DNA of 12,903 nucleotides from an uncultured Pseudomonadota bacterium (lineage in GTDB: Bacteria > Pseudomonadota > Gammaproteobacteria > Burkholderiales > SG8-39): the NCBI GenBank assembly GCA_903864555.1, contig CAIPGJ010000734.1:1-12903 (forward strand). The letters are read 5' to 3'. The translations under genes and the position numbers were made by a program. Shown here piece after piece: positions 1 to 6,358 of the stretch. Positions within the stretch are counted from its first letter, which is position 1, and each line of letters opens with the position of its first letter. The notes under the pieces were generated by a model. It saw only the letters and a program-made list of their open reading frames with translations. It was not told the DNA's origin and did no database searches.

Positions 1-2
1 CG

Positions 3-98
3 GATTTCGACCTGGCGGTGGACCTGCACCGCTTCATCGATGCCAACAGCCAGGCCTCGGCATCGGCCGAGGAAGTGCATTTCACCGCGCGCAGCTAA
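3..98 (+). CDS. C-terminal end of an unidentified protein (partial)
   Basis: An open frame enters from the left edge and stops with TAA at 96-98, giving 31 visible codons. The tail starts DFDLAVDLHRFIDANSQAS and ends in FTARS. Codon use is rich in G/C at third positions like the neighbouring genes, and there is no internal stop, so it is probably the end of a real gene. The fragment is too short to assign to a family. The next gene on the same strand starts 135 bp later, so co-transcription is possible but not shown. Confidence 0.55.
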   Translation, partial: DFDLAVDLHRFIDANSQASASAEEVHFTARS

Positions 99-113
99 GG
101 ATGGAGGGGGCAG

Positions 114-119
114 TACAAT
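114..119 (+). promoter_or_regulatory. Possible -10 element upstream of the first Bug gene
   Basis: TACAAT differs from the sigma70 -10 consensus by one base and lies 115 bp upstream of the ATG at 234. No convincing -35 hexamer is visible 16-18 bp upstream. The same bases form the loop and 3' arm of a small hairpin (GGGGCA 107-112 with TGCCCC 119-124) just after the stop of the preceding gene. It could equally be part of a weak transcript end. Confidence 0.25.
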
Positions 120-175
120 GCCCCTCACTGCACCGCGCAAGCTGCTCCCACCGGGCGGCTGGCTAGACAGTTGAA

Positions 176-205
176 GTCCCTGCATTCCAGCAGGCCTGCA
201 GGGAC
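176..205. promoter_or_regulatory. Perfect 9-bp inverted repeat in the leader of the Bug gene
   Basis: GTCCCTGCA (176-184) and TGCAGGGAC (197-205) are exact inverted repeats separated by 12 bases. The spacer can form two further G-C pairs (CC 187-188 with GG 193-194). The element ends 28 bp before the ATG at 234 and about 15 bp before the Shine-Dalgarno sequence. It is either an operator for a dimeric repressor or a 5'-UTR hairpin. The sequence alone does not decide between them. Confidence 0.5.
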
Positions 206-233
206 CGGCACACCAGGCAAAAGGGGAGAAAGC

Positions 234-1214
234 ATGCAGCACCAGACATCCATCGCAGGCATGGCCTGTGTCATCGCCGCAGGACTCGCGGCGGCAGGCG
301 ATAGCCAGGCCCAGGCCTATCCCAACAAGCCGGTCACTGTGATCGTGGCCTTTGCCTCGGGTGGTCCCATCGACCTGGAAACCCGCCTTTACGTGCCCCG
401 TGTTTCGGAACAGCTCGGCCAGCCGCTGGTGATCGAGTACAAGGTGGGTCAGGGCACGGCACTGGGCACCGGTTTCGTGGCCAAGGCCAAACCGGACGGC
501 TACACCATCCTGTCGAATTCCGCGGCACTCACGGTGTTTCCGGCCTTCTACAAGAACCTCGACTTCGACGTGGTCAAGGACCTCACGCCCATCACCCAGA
601 TGAGCAAGCGTTCCTCGGTGCTGCAGGCGAGCAATGCCTTTCCGGCCAAGACCTTCGCCGAGTACATCGCCTATGCGCGCGCCAATCCGGGCAAGATCAA
701 CTATGGCACCGCCGGCGTGGGTGACATCAGCCACCTGGTCGGGGAGTGGCTGCATTCGCTCACCAATACCAAGGTGACCTTCGTGCCCTTCAAGGGCACC
801 GGCCCCATCCTGACCGAGCTGATGGCCGGGCGCGTGGATGTGACCAGCGGCACCCTGATTGCGGCGCTGCCGCTGGTGCGTGCCGGCAAGGTGAGGCCGC
901 TGGCGATGCTGGGGGACAAGCGCTCCAAGCACATGCCCGACGTGCCCACGGTGGCCGAGCACAACATGCCCGAATTCGACTACGCCAACTGGCTGGGCAT
1001 TTTCGCCCCTCCCGGAATGCCCGTTTCCATCACGAACCGGCTCAACGATGCCTTCGTCAAGGTGTCCCGGCTGCCTGCCATCGTCGCCGAGCTTGATGCG
1101 CAGGGCAGCGAGGCATTGGGCAGCAGCCCGGAGCAGTTCCGGAAGTATGTGGCTGCTGAAACCACACGCTGGGGCAAGGTGGTTCAGGGCGCTGGCATCA
1201 AGCTCGCCGAGTAA
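234..1214 (+). CDS. Bug-family tripartite tricarboxylate transporter substrate receptor
   Basis: This is a periplasmic solute-binding protein of the Bug/TctC family (PF03401), 326 aa, a usual length. The ATG at 234 is chosen because AAGGGGAGAAAGC lies directly upstream; an in-frame TTG at 171 would add 21 residues but has no ribosome-binding site. Residues 1-28 look like a Sec signal peptide cleaved after AQA, with the mature protein starting YPNKPVTVIVAFASGG, the normal Bug N-terminus. The signal n-region (MQHQTS) has no Lys or Arg, which is unusual. Family marks include FASGGPIDLE in the ligand-binding loop and the C-terminal segment MPDVPTVAEHNMPEFD. Bug receptors bind carboxylates and related small metabolites, but the ligand cannot be read from sequence. 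No TctA/TctB permease is adjacent; an MFS gene follows 123 bp downstream. Confidence 0.9.
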   Translation: MQHQTSIAGMACVIAAGLAAAGDSQAQAYPNKPVTVIVAFASGGPIDLETRLYVPRVSEQLGQPLVIEYKVGQGTALGTGFVAKAKPDGYTILSNSAALTVFPAFYKNLDFDVVKDLTPITQMSKRSSVLQASNAFPAKTFAEYIAYARANPGKINYGTAGVGDISHLVGEWLHSLTNTKVTFVPFKGTGPILTELMAGRVDVTSGTLIAALPLVRAGKVRPLAMLGDKRSKHMPDVPTVAEHNMPEFDYANWLGIFAPPGMPVSITNRLNDAFVKVSRLPAIVAELDAQGSEALGSSPEQFRKYVAAETTRWGKVVQGAGIKLAE

Positions 1215-1337
1215 AGCGGCAACAGGCGACCGGCCGCCAACACCAGGCGGGGAGGTCTGCTCTGGCCCGAATGCCCGTCCTGTCCTGCTGGTCCTGGTGG
1301 GCAATCGAAGGCAGGGGGTCAACAAGGAGGAAGCAGG

Positions 1338-2519
1338 ATGCAGAAGCAGTACAAGAATGTCCTGGTGCTGTTCTGTACCCAGTCCACCCTGCAGATCACC
1401 ACGGTTACGCTGATTGCCGTGACCGGTCTGGCCGGTTTTGCGCTGGCCGAGAACAAGAGCTTTGCCACATTGCCGCTGACCACCTATGTGTTCGGCGCGG
1501 CCTTCACCACCATCCCGGCATCGCTCTTGATGGCGCGCATCGGCCGGCGTGCCGGGTTCCAGGTCGGCACCTTCTTTGGCGTGATCGGCGGCGGCCTGTG
1601 CGCCTGGTCCATCTACATGGGCAGCTTCACCATGCTGTGCGCATCGACCTTTGTCATGGGCATGTACACGGCCTTCGGCAAGTACTACCGGCTGGCAGCG
1701 GCGGATGTGGCCAGCCCCGACTTCAAGGCCAAGGCCATTTCCTTCACCCTGGCCGGCGGCATCCTCGGTGGCGTGCTGGGGCCGGAAGTGGCGAAGTTCT
1801 CGCGCGCGCTGATCGACAACCATGTCTTCATGGGTTCGTACATGGCGATTGCGGTGGTGGCCTGCATGGCCATGCTGATCCTGTCGCGGCTGGACATTCC
1901 GCGCCTGACCGTCGAGGAGCGCAGCGGCCCGACGCGCCCGCTCAGGCAGATCATGCGTCAGCCCAATTTCATCGTTGCGGCGCTGGCCGGCATGATGTCC
2001 TACGGCATCATGAACCTGATGATGACTTCCACGCCGCTGGCCATGCGGGCCCATGACCACCAGTTCAATGACTCGGTGCATGTCATCGAATGGCACGTCA
2101 TCGGCATGTATGCGCCGTCCTTTTTTACCGGCTCGCTGATCAGCCGTTTCGGCGTGCTGCAGATCATCCTGCTGGGGGTGCTGCTCAATATCTTCGCCAT
2201 CGGCTCGGGCCTGCTGGGCACTGGCTTCACCCATTTCTGGTGGGCCATGTTCCTCAACGGTGTGGGCTGGAACTTCATGTACATCGGCGCCTCGGCCCTG
2301 CTGACCGAATGCCACACACCCGCCGAGCGGGCCAAGACCCAGGCCACCAACGATTTCATGATCTTCGCCACCATGGCCGTGTCATCCATGTCCTCCGGCG
2401 TTCTGTTGCAAAAGAGCGGCTGGCATGCGGTCAACTGGGGCGCGCTGCCCTTCATCCTGATGGCCGGCTTCGCGGTGTTCTGGCTGATGTTCCGGCGCCG
2501 CGATACTGTGTCGGCTTGA
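1338..2519 (+). CDS. Major facilitator superfamily (MFS) transporter
   Basis: A 393-aa integral membrane protein with about twelve hydrophobic segments and the size of an MFS permease. The loop between TM2 and TM3 carries a motif-A-like sequence, ARIGRRAGF (residues 66-74), and the protein ends in a short basic tail (MFRRRD). The start is fixed by AAGGAGGAAGC ending three bases before the ATG. The family moves small molecules using proton gradients; the substrate is not deducible. It lies between two Bug receptor genes on the same strand, so it may transport a related compound, but that is inference. The 123-bp upstream gap has no clear promoter or terminator, so read-through from the first Bug gene is plausible. 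Subfamily assignment is uncertain. Confidence 0.88.
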   Translation: MQKQYKNVLVLFCTQSTLQITTVTLIAVTGLAGFALAENKSFATLPLTTYVFGAAFTTIPASLLMARIGRRAGFQVGTFFGVIGGGLCAWSIYMGSFTMLCASTFVMGMYTAFGKYYRLAAADVASPDFKAKAISFTLAGGILGGVLGPEVAKFSRALIDNHVFMGSYMAIAVVACMAMLILSRLDIPRLTVEERSGPTRPLRQIMRQPNFIVAALAGMMSYGIMNLMMTSTPLAMRAHDHQFNDSVHVIEWHVIGMYAPSFFTGSLISRFGVLQIILLGVLLNIFAIGSGLLGTGFTHFWWAMFLNGVGWNFMYIGASALLTECHTPAERAKTQATNDFMIFATMAVSSMSSGVLLQKSGWHAVNWGALPFILMAGFAVFWLMFRRRDTVSA

Positions 2520-2651
2520 GCGGGCCTACCGCACCGCCAGCCAGGGCCACGAGTGAAACGGATCAGGAGAAATCAATACGGTAATACGTACGTGCAGGAA
2601 CCAGCCCTGGCAGAAGACCTTCACCGGCAGCAGACCGGAACAGGTCACAGC

Positions 2652-2690
2652 GGCACGCAACAGTGGCAGGCAATAGCGGCAGGCAATAGC
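2652..2690 (+). repeat. 13-bp tandem repeat, three units
   Basis: Units GGCAGGCAATAGC at 2665-2677 and 2678-2690 are identical and adjacent. A third, diverged unit (10 of 13 matches) occupies 2652-2664. The array ends 15 bp before the Shine-Dalgarno sequence of the second Bug gene. The rest of the 200-bp gap (2520-2719) holds no obvious promoter or terminator. Confidence 0.75.
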
Positions 2691-2719
2691 GCAGCCCATC
2701 AAACCAAGGAGGAAGCGGC

Positions 2720-3700
2720 ATGACCATGCATTCAGGCAGGGCAACCCACGTTCTGGCGATGTTGTGCACCGGGCTCGGCTTGTGGTGCAGTCCGGCAACG
2801 GCGCAGGACTATCCCTCGCGCACCGTGCGCATCATCATCGGCAATGCACCCGGCGGCACCAACGACATCATCGGGCGACTGGTGGCACAGAAACTCACTG
2901 AGCGTCTGGGCACCACCTTTGTGGTGGAGAACCGCGGTGGTGGCAACGGCGCCATCGGCGCCGGCCATGTTGCCCTCAGCCCGCCGGATGGTCACACGGT
3001 GCTGCTCATCACGCCCTCGCATGTGCTGGATGCCGCCACCGGCCGCAGCCTGCCTTACCACCCCTTGCGTGACTTCGCCCCGGTCACCCAGCTGGCCACC
3101 TCGCCCTACGTGATCATGGCCAACCCGGCATTGCCGGCCAACCTGAAGGAGGTGATCGCGCTGCTCAGGCGTGAGCCGGGCAAGCACAACTTTGCCTCCA
3201 CCGGCCCGGGCAGTTTCACGCAACTGGCGGCGGAAGCCTTCAAGCTGGCGGCCGGCGTGGACATTGTGCATGTGCCTTATCAGGGCGGCGGCCCGGCCCT
3301 GAAGGCGGTGATCACCAACGAAGTGAGCTTCTACTTTGCTGGTGTTGCCGGCGCCAAGCAGTTCCGCGGCACTGGCAAGATGCATGTGCTGGCCATCATG
3401 ACCGAGACGCGTTCGACGGTTTTTCCGGATGTGCCCACCACGGCTGAGGCCGGGCTGCCGGAGTACCGCATCAGCGGCTGGTATGGCCTGCTCGCGCCAG
3501 CCAAGACGCCCGCTGCGGTCATCGGCAAACTGCGCAATGAAACCGCTGCGGTGTTGCGCTCGCCGGACATGGCCCAGCGTCTGGATGCCGAAGGGGCCAT
3601 TCCCGGGGGCAGCACACCGGAGGAATTCACCCGCTTCATGGCCGAGGAGTTCAAGCGCCTGGCACCGGTGGCCAAGGCGGCGGGACTCGGCGGCGCTTGA
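2720..3700 (+). CDS. Bug-family tripartite tricarboxylate transporter substrate receptor (second copy)
   Basis: A second periplasmic Bug/TctC-family receptor (PF03401), also 326 aa. The ATG at 2720 follows AAGGAGGAAGC with a three-base gap, the same arrangement as the MFS gene upstream; codon 3 is another ATG and cannot be excluded. Residues 1-28 form a signal peptide probably cleaved after SPATA, with the mature chain starting QDYPSRTVRIIIGNAPGG. Family landmarks are APGGTNDIIGRL, VENRGGGNGAIGAG, the segment VPYQGGGPALKAV and FPDVPTTAEAGLPEY. It is clearly diverged from the first Bug protein, so the pair is not a recent duplication and probably binds different ligands. No TctA/TctB partner is nearby. 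The gene ends 77 bp before a converging methyltransferase gene. Confidence 0.92.
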   Translation: MTMHSGRATHVLAMLCTGLGLWCSPATAQDYPSRTVRIIIGNAPGGTNDIIGRLVAQKLTERLGTTFVVENRGGGNGAIGAGHVALSPPDGHTVLLITPSHVLDAATGRSLPYHPLRDFAPVTQLATSPYVIMANPALPANLKEVIALLRREPGKHNFASTGPGSFTQLAAEAFKLAAGVDIVHVPYQGGGPALKAVITNEVSFYFAGVAGAKQFRGTGKMHVLAIMTETRSTVFPDVPTTAEAGLPEYRISGWYGLLAPAKTPAAVIGKLRNETAAVLRSPDMAQRLDAEGAIPGGSTPEEFTRFMAEEFKRLAPVAKAAGLGGA

Positions 3701-3751
3701 TCAGGCCTGCTGCTGCCCGGACGATCCAGGAACCCGACCTGCCTTCGAACA

Positions 3752-3767
3752 CCCGGCTCAGGCCGGG
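3752..3767. terminator. Hairpin between convergent genes, possible weak terminator
   Basis: CCCGGC (3752-3757) and GCCGGG (3762-3767) form a perfect 6-bp stem with a TCAG loop, between the stop of the second Bug gene and that of the methyltransferase. No T-tract follows on either strand, so an intrinsic terminator is not well supported. Position is the main argument. Confidence 0.3.
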
Positions 3768-3777
3768 CATGGCCTTA

Positions 3778-4386
3778 TCAGTCGGCGCGCTCCGCCGTCA
3801 TCAGGAACATCGGGTACTGGCGGCCCTTCTTGCTGAGTTCACACACCGGGTCGAAACGCACCTTGGCGAACCCGGCCGCTTCAGCCTGTCGTGCCAGCGC
3901 GTCGCGGTCAAAGCCGTGGTGCACCTTTTCCTCCGGGCCGTGGAAGGAGCCGTCTTCTGTGTCCAGGTCGCCGATGCACAGCACGCCGCCCGGGTTGAGC
4001 AGGTCGCGCAGCCTGCGCAGCACGCCGTCCGTATCGGGAACGTGGTGCAGGGTGAGCAGTGAGTAGGCGAGGTCGAAGGATCCGGCGGGCGCAGCTTCGG
4101 TCAACAGGTCGTGCTTGAGTGCCTGCATGTGTTGTGCGCCGGATTCGGCAATCTTGCGCTGCAGGACCTCGAGCATGCCCTCGGAAGTGTCGGTGAGGGT
4201 GATGGCCGCGAGCTCGTCCTTCAGTTCGAAACTGAGCAGGCCGGTGCCGCAGCCATATTCGAAGGCTTTCATGCCCGGACGGATGGCGCCGGCCCGGCGC
4301 ATGGCTTCGGCGGTTCTCTGCGAGCGCCAGATTTTTTTCGGGTCGTCATCCCATTCGCTGGCGCGCTCGTCGAAGGTCTTGGCCAT
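3778..4386 (-). CDS. Class I SAM-dependent methyltransferase
   Basis: A 202-aa cytoplasmic protein of the Methyltransf_11/25 type, transferring a methyl group from S-adenosylmethionine to an unknown acceptor. Motif I is FEYGCGTG (residues 42-49), the glycine loop that binds SAM. An acidic residue after beta-2 (TLTDTS, D66) would contact the ribose. The post-motif region is DLAYSLLTLHHV (105-116), and LLNPGGVLCIGDLD (129-142) is the usual beta-5 segment. The N-terminus, MAKTFDERASEWDDDP, is typical of small ubiE-like methyltransferases. AGGAGA lies just upstream of the ATG on the minus strand. The gene is isolated, converging on the Bug gene and divergent from the small-protein gene, so context gives no substrate. 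Confidence 0.85.
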   Translation of the reverse strand: MAKTFDERASEWDDDPKKIWRSQRTAEAMRRAGAIRPGMKAFEYGCGTGLLSFELKDELAAITLTDTSEGMLEVLQRKIAESGAQHMQALKHDLLTEAAPAGSFDLAYSLLTLHHVPDTDGVLRRLRDLLNPGGVLCIGDLDTEDGSFHGPEEKVHHGFDRDALARQAEAAGFAKVRFDPVCELSKKGRQYPMFLMTAERAD

Positions 4387-4514
4387 GGCGTCTCCTGTAC
4401 GGTCCAGTAGGGGCAGGGGGCGGCAAGCTGCGTGCCCCGGGTGCCGGATTGTGCCAAACTTCCGCTCCGCCGGGCGTTCCGGATCCCGGATCGGCGCTGA
4501 TCGCGGTCTGCGGC

Positions 4515-4530
4515 GCTGCCTCTTGGCAGC
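4515..4530 (+). other. Short hairpin in the 4387-4644 gap
   Basis: GCTGCC (4515-4520) and GGCAGC (4525-4530) make a 6-bp stem with a TCTT loop, in the divergent gap between the methyltransferase and the small-protein gene. Its role is unknown, and a chance fold is possible in such GC-rich DNA. Confidence 0.3.
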
Positions 4531-4588
4531 CGCGCTTAACTCAGAGCGACTGACAGAATTACCGTTAGGCGCCCTGACTTAGGGGAGG

Positions 4589-4610
4589 GCGAGGGGATGT
4601 GTCCCCTCGC
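4589..4610 (+). promoter_or_regulatory. Strong 9-bp leader hairpin upstream of the small-protein gene
   Basis: GCGAGGGGA (4589-4597) pairs perfectly with TCCCCTCGC (4602-4610) around a TGTG loop. The repeat GTTAGGC sits on both sides (4564-4570 and 4614-4620), 50 bp apart. A second AGGGGA copy at 4581-4586 could compete for the TCCCCT arm, so two alternative folds exist. No T-tract follows. The hairpin lies 34 bp upstream of the preferred ATG at 4645, and an alternative in-frame ATG (4597) lies inside it. This could be a cis-regulatory leader; I do not recognise a known riboswitch class. Confidence 0.5.
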
Positions 4611-4644
4611 ATTGTTAGGCACTCTTACAAGACAAGGGCAAGAC

Positions 4645-4902
4645 ATGAATATCGAATGCACCGAGCAGTTCACGACCAATGCCGACGGCACCATTGCCTG
4701 CGAGATCAAGGTGGACGGCCAGCCCGTCAACTGCACCTTCACCCTGGGTTGCCTGGAAGACGTCAATCCCGATACCGCGGACCTGGACCCGGCCGCTCAG
4801 TTCCAGATGAACATGGAGCGCCTGCATGCCATCGCCCAGGAAAAGATCTTCAAGGGCAAGGTCGAGGACGGCAAGCTGGAAGTCAACGGCGGCGACGTCT
4901 GA
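4645..4902 (+). CDS. Small DUF1488-like protein
   Basis: An 85-aa soluble protein. The middle, IKVDGQPVNCTFTLGCLED, followed by a helical stretch (MNMERLHAIAQEKI) and a final DGKLEV strand, resembles the DUF1488 family (E. coli YrdB type): strand, DG turn, strand with a Cys, then a long helix. This comes from memory of the family pattern and is tentative. It has four cysteines (C5, C19, C30, C36), all in the first half. The start at 4645 is preferred because AAGGG lies six bases upstream; an ATG at 4597 would add 16 residues but lies inside a hairpin. The gene is monocistronic, ended by the terminator at 4928-4949. Function is unknown. Confidence 0.75.
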   Translation: MNIECTEQFTTNADGTIACEIKVDGQPVNCTFTLGCLEDVNPDTADLDPAAQFQMNMERLHAIAQEKIFKGKVEDGKLEVNGGDV

Positions 4903-4927
4903 ACCGGGTTCACGGCTGGCTGCAAGG

Positions 4928-4949
4928 AGCCCGCCTTGGCGGGTTTTTT
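4928..4949 (+). terminator. Rho-independent terminator after the small-protein gene
   Basis: CCCGCC (4930-4935), a TT loop and GGCGGG (4938-4943) are followed at once by six T residues (4944-4949). The stem extends by a G-T and an A-T pair into the T-run. It is 26 bp past the stop codon at 4902, a classic intrinsic terminator. Confidence 0.92.
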
Positions 4950-4990
4950 CTTGGCCTTGCCGGTGAACTCACCCAGAAACTGAACAGGCC

Positions 4991-6226
4991 ATGAGGCAAA
5001 GCCTGCTCACCCGCCTGGCCGCCCTGCCGCAACTGGCGGCCCTGCGCCATCGCGGCTTCCGCCTGCTGTGGATTGCCACCGTGCTGTCCTCGACGGCGCG
5101 CTGGGCCGACATGGTGGTGATCGGCTGGCTGACCCTGGAACTCACCGATTCTCCGCTCATGGTGGGCATCGTTGCCGGCAGCAAGATGGCCGGCTATCTG
5201 GTCGCACCCTTCATGGGGGTGGTGGCCGACCGCATCGACAGGCGCCTGCTGCTGATTGTCGCGGCGGTGGTGAACCTGGCCGCCGCCTTCCTGATGCTGG
5301 TGCTGTACGTGGCCGGCGTGCTGGCGCTGTGGCACATCATTGCCCTGGCCCTCCTGGGCAGCCTGACCTGGGCGCTGGACAGCCCGACCCGCCAGGCCTA
5401 TGTGCCCGACCTGGTGGGCAAGGAGCACCTCACCAATGCGATTGCCCTCAACGCGGTGGCCATCGAGATCACCGTGGTCATCGGTCCGGCGCTGGGCGGC
5501 TTGCTCATCCCGACGCTGGGCATGGGCGGTGCCTATGGGCTGATTGCGGTGATCTATCTCCTCGATGTGCTGGCATTGGTGCTGTTGAAGGGCGGACCGC
5601 AGCACAGGGCGGACGCGAAGGAGTCACCGGTGAAGAGCCTGCTGGGCGGCCTGAAGTACGTCCGGGGCAACCAGACGGTGCTGGCATTGCTGCTGATCGC
5701 CTTCCTGCTGAACCTGTTTGCCGCACCCTATCGCTATGCCTTCCTGCCTTTGTTCTCACGCTATGTCCTGGATACCGGGCCAGCCGGTTACGGCATGCTC
5801 ACCGCCATGGCCGGGGTGGGCGCGCTGGTGGCCGGCGTGTGGGTGGTGTCGCTGGGCAATTTCCGGCACAAGGGCTGGCTGGTGGTGGCCAGTGCGCTCG
5901 CCTGGCCGGCATCGCTGCTGCTGTTTGCCGTCTCGACCTGGTACAGCCTGTCGCTGGCGCTGGTGTTTCTGGCCGGGCTGACCCAGGCCATTGCCTGGAC
6001 CATCATCGCTACGCTGATCCTGGGCCATACCGAACAGTCCATGCGCGGCCGCGTGATGGGGCTGCGTGCCGGCGTGGTGATCAGCCTGCCCATCGGCAAT
6101 TTCCTGGCGGGCGCGGCGGCGGAGCAATTTGGCGCGGCCGCGGCGCTGGCGGCCTATTCGGCCAGCGCCTTGCTCATCATGCTGGCCATCGTGCTGCTGA
6201 TGCCGGGCTTGCGCCGGCTGGAGTGA
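4991..6226 (+). CDS. MFS transporter, EntS/MFS_3-like exporter
   Basis: A 411-aa polytopic inner-membrane protein with about twelve hydrophobic segments. Motif A is well formed (GVVADRIDRR, residues 76-85). The sequence ALDSPTRQAYVPDLV (about 128-142) after TM4, and RGRVMGL (352-358) in the second half, are typical of the MFS_3/DHA3 group that includes the enterobactin exporter EntS. The central loop is around residues 200-225. The substrate is unknown. No siderophore or antibiotic biosynthesis gene is present, so a specific export role is not supported. The Shine-Dalgarno sequence is weak (ACAGG before the ATG). The gene lies directly after the preceding terminator, so it needs its own promoter in the 41-bp gap or depends on read-through. 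Confidence 0.9.
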   Translation: MRQSLLTRLAALPQLAALRHRGFRLLWIATVLSSTARWADMVVIGWLTLELTDSPLMVGIVAGSKMAGYLVAPFMGVVADRIDRRLLLIVAAVVNLAAAFLMLVLYVAGVLALWHIIALALLGSLTWALDSPTRQAYVPDLVGKEHLTNAIALNAVAIEITVVIGPALGGLLIPTLGMGGAYGLIAVIYLLDVLALVLLKGGPQHRADAKESPVKSLLGGLKYVRGNQTVLALLLIAFLLNLFAAPYRYAFLPLFSRYVLDTGPAGYGMLTAMAGVGALVAGVWVVSLGNFRHKGWLVVASALAWPASLLLFAVSTWYSLSLALVFLAGLTQAIAWTIIATLILGHTEQSMRGRVMGLRAGVVISLPIGNFLAGAAAEQFGAAAALAAYSASALLIMLAIVLLMPGLRRLE

Positions 6227-6328
6227 GGCCGGGGCGCTGGCCTGGCCCCGCAATGGTGATAACAATTAAAGCAAAAAGCCAATAAAGGTCTATGCTAGCA
6301 CGGTAATTTGATCACAATGGCGCGACCA

Positions 6329-6358
6329 GGGTGCTGCGACAGGCGCAGCCCCGTTTTT
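6329..6358 (+). terminator. Rho-independent terminator downstream of the MFS exporter
   Basis: GGG-T-GCTGCG (6329-6338) pairs with CGCAGC-CCC (6344-6352) around an ACAGG loop, with one bulged T, and is followed by G and five T residues (6354-6358). It faces the + strand. Its T-tract overlaps the last base of the converging CoA-transferase stop codon (6358-6360). It lies about 100 bp past the MFS stop, leaving room for a long 3' UTR or a separate small transcript. A weaker GC hairpin lies closer (6230-6235 with 6245-6250) but lacks a T-tract. Confidence 0.7.

Noticed and set aside
2553..2723. 56-codon frame (GTG start) overlapping the second Bug start by ATGA
   Set aside because: The overlap suggested a translationally coupled leader peptide, but the codons include many rare ones (AGG, AGA, ATA, GGA) unlike the neighbours. 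It has no good ribosome site and it spans the 13-bp tandem repeat. Coding is not supported.
4440..4470. sigma54-like sequence (TGGCAC plus GGCAC on the minus strand) upstream of the methyltransferase
   Set aside because: The GG to GC spacing is one base short of the required distance and the -12 element lacks TTGC, so it was not called a promoter.
4597..4644. N-terminal extension of the DUF1488-like gene from ATG 4597
   Set aside because: The ATG lies inside a 9-bp hairpin, and the start at 4645 has a correctly spaced AAGGG. The extra 16 residues do not fit the family N-terminus as I know it.
5068..6285. 405-codon plus-strand frame overlapping the MFS exporter
   Set aside because: It is out of frame with a clear 12-TM transporter and gives an Arg/Gly/Ala-rich product without hydrophobic segments. 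It is a GC-driven shadow.
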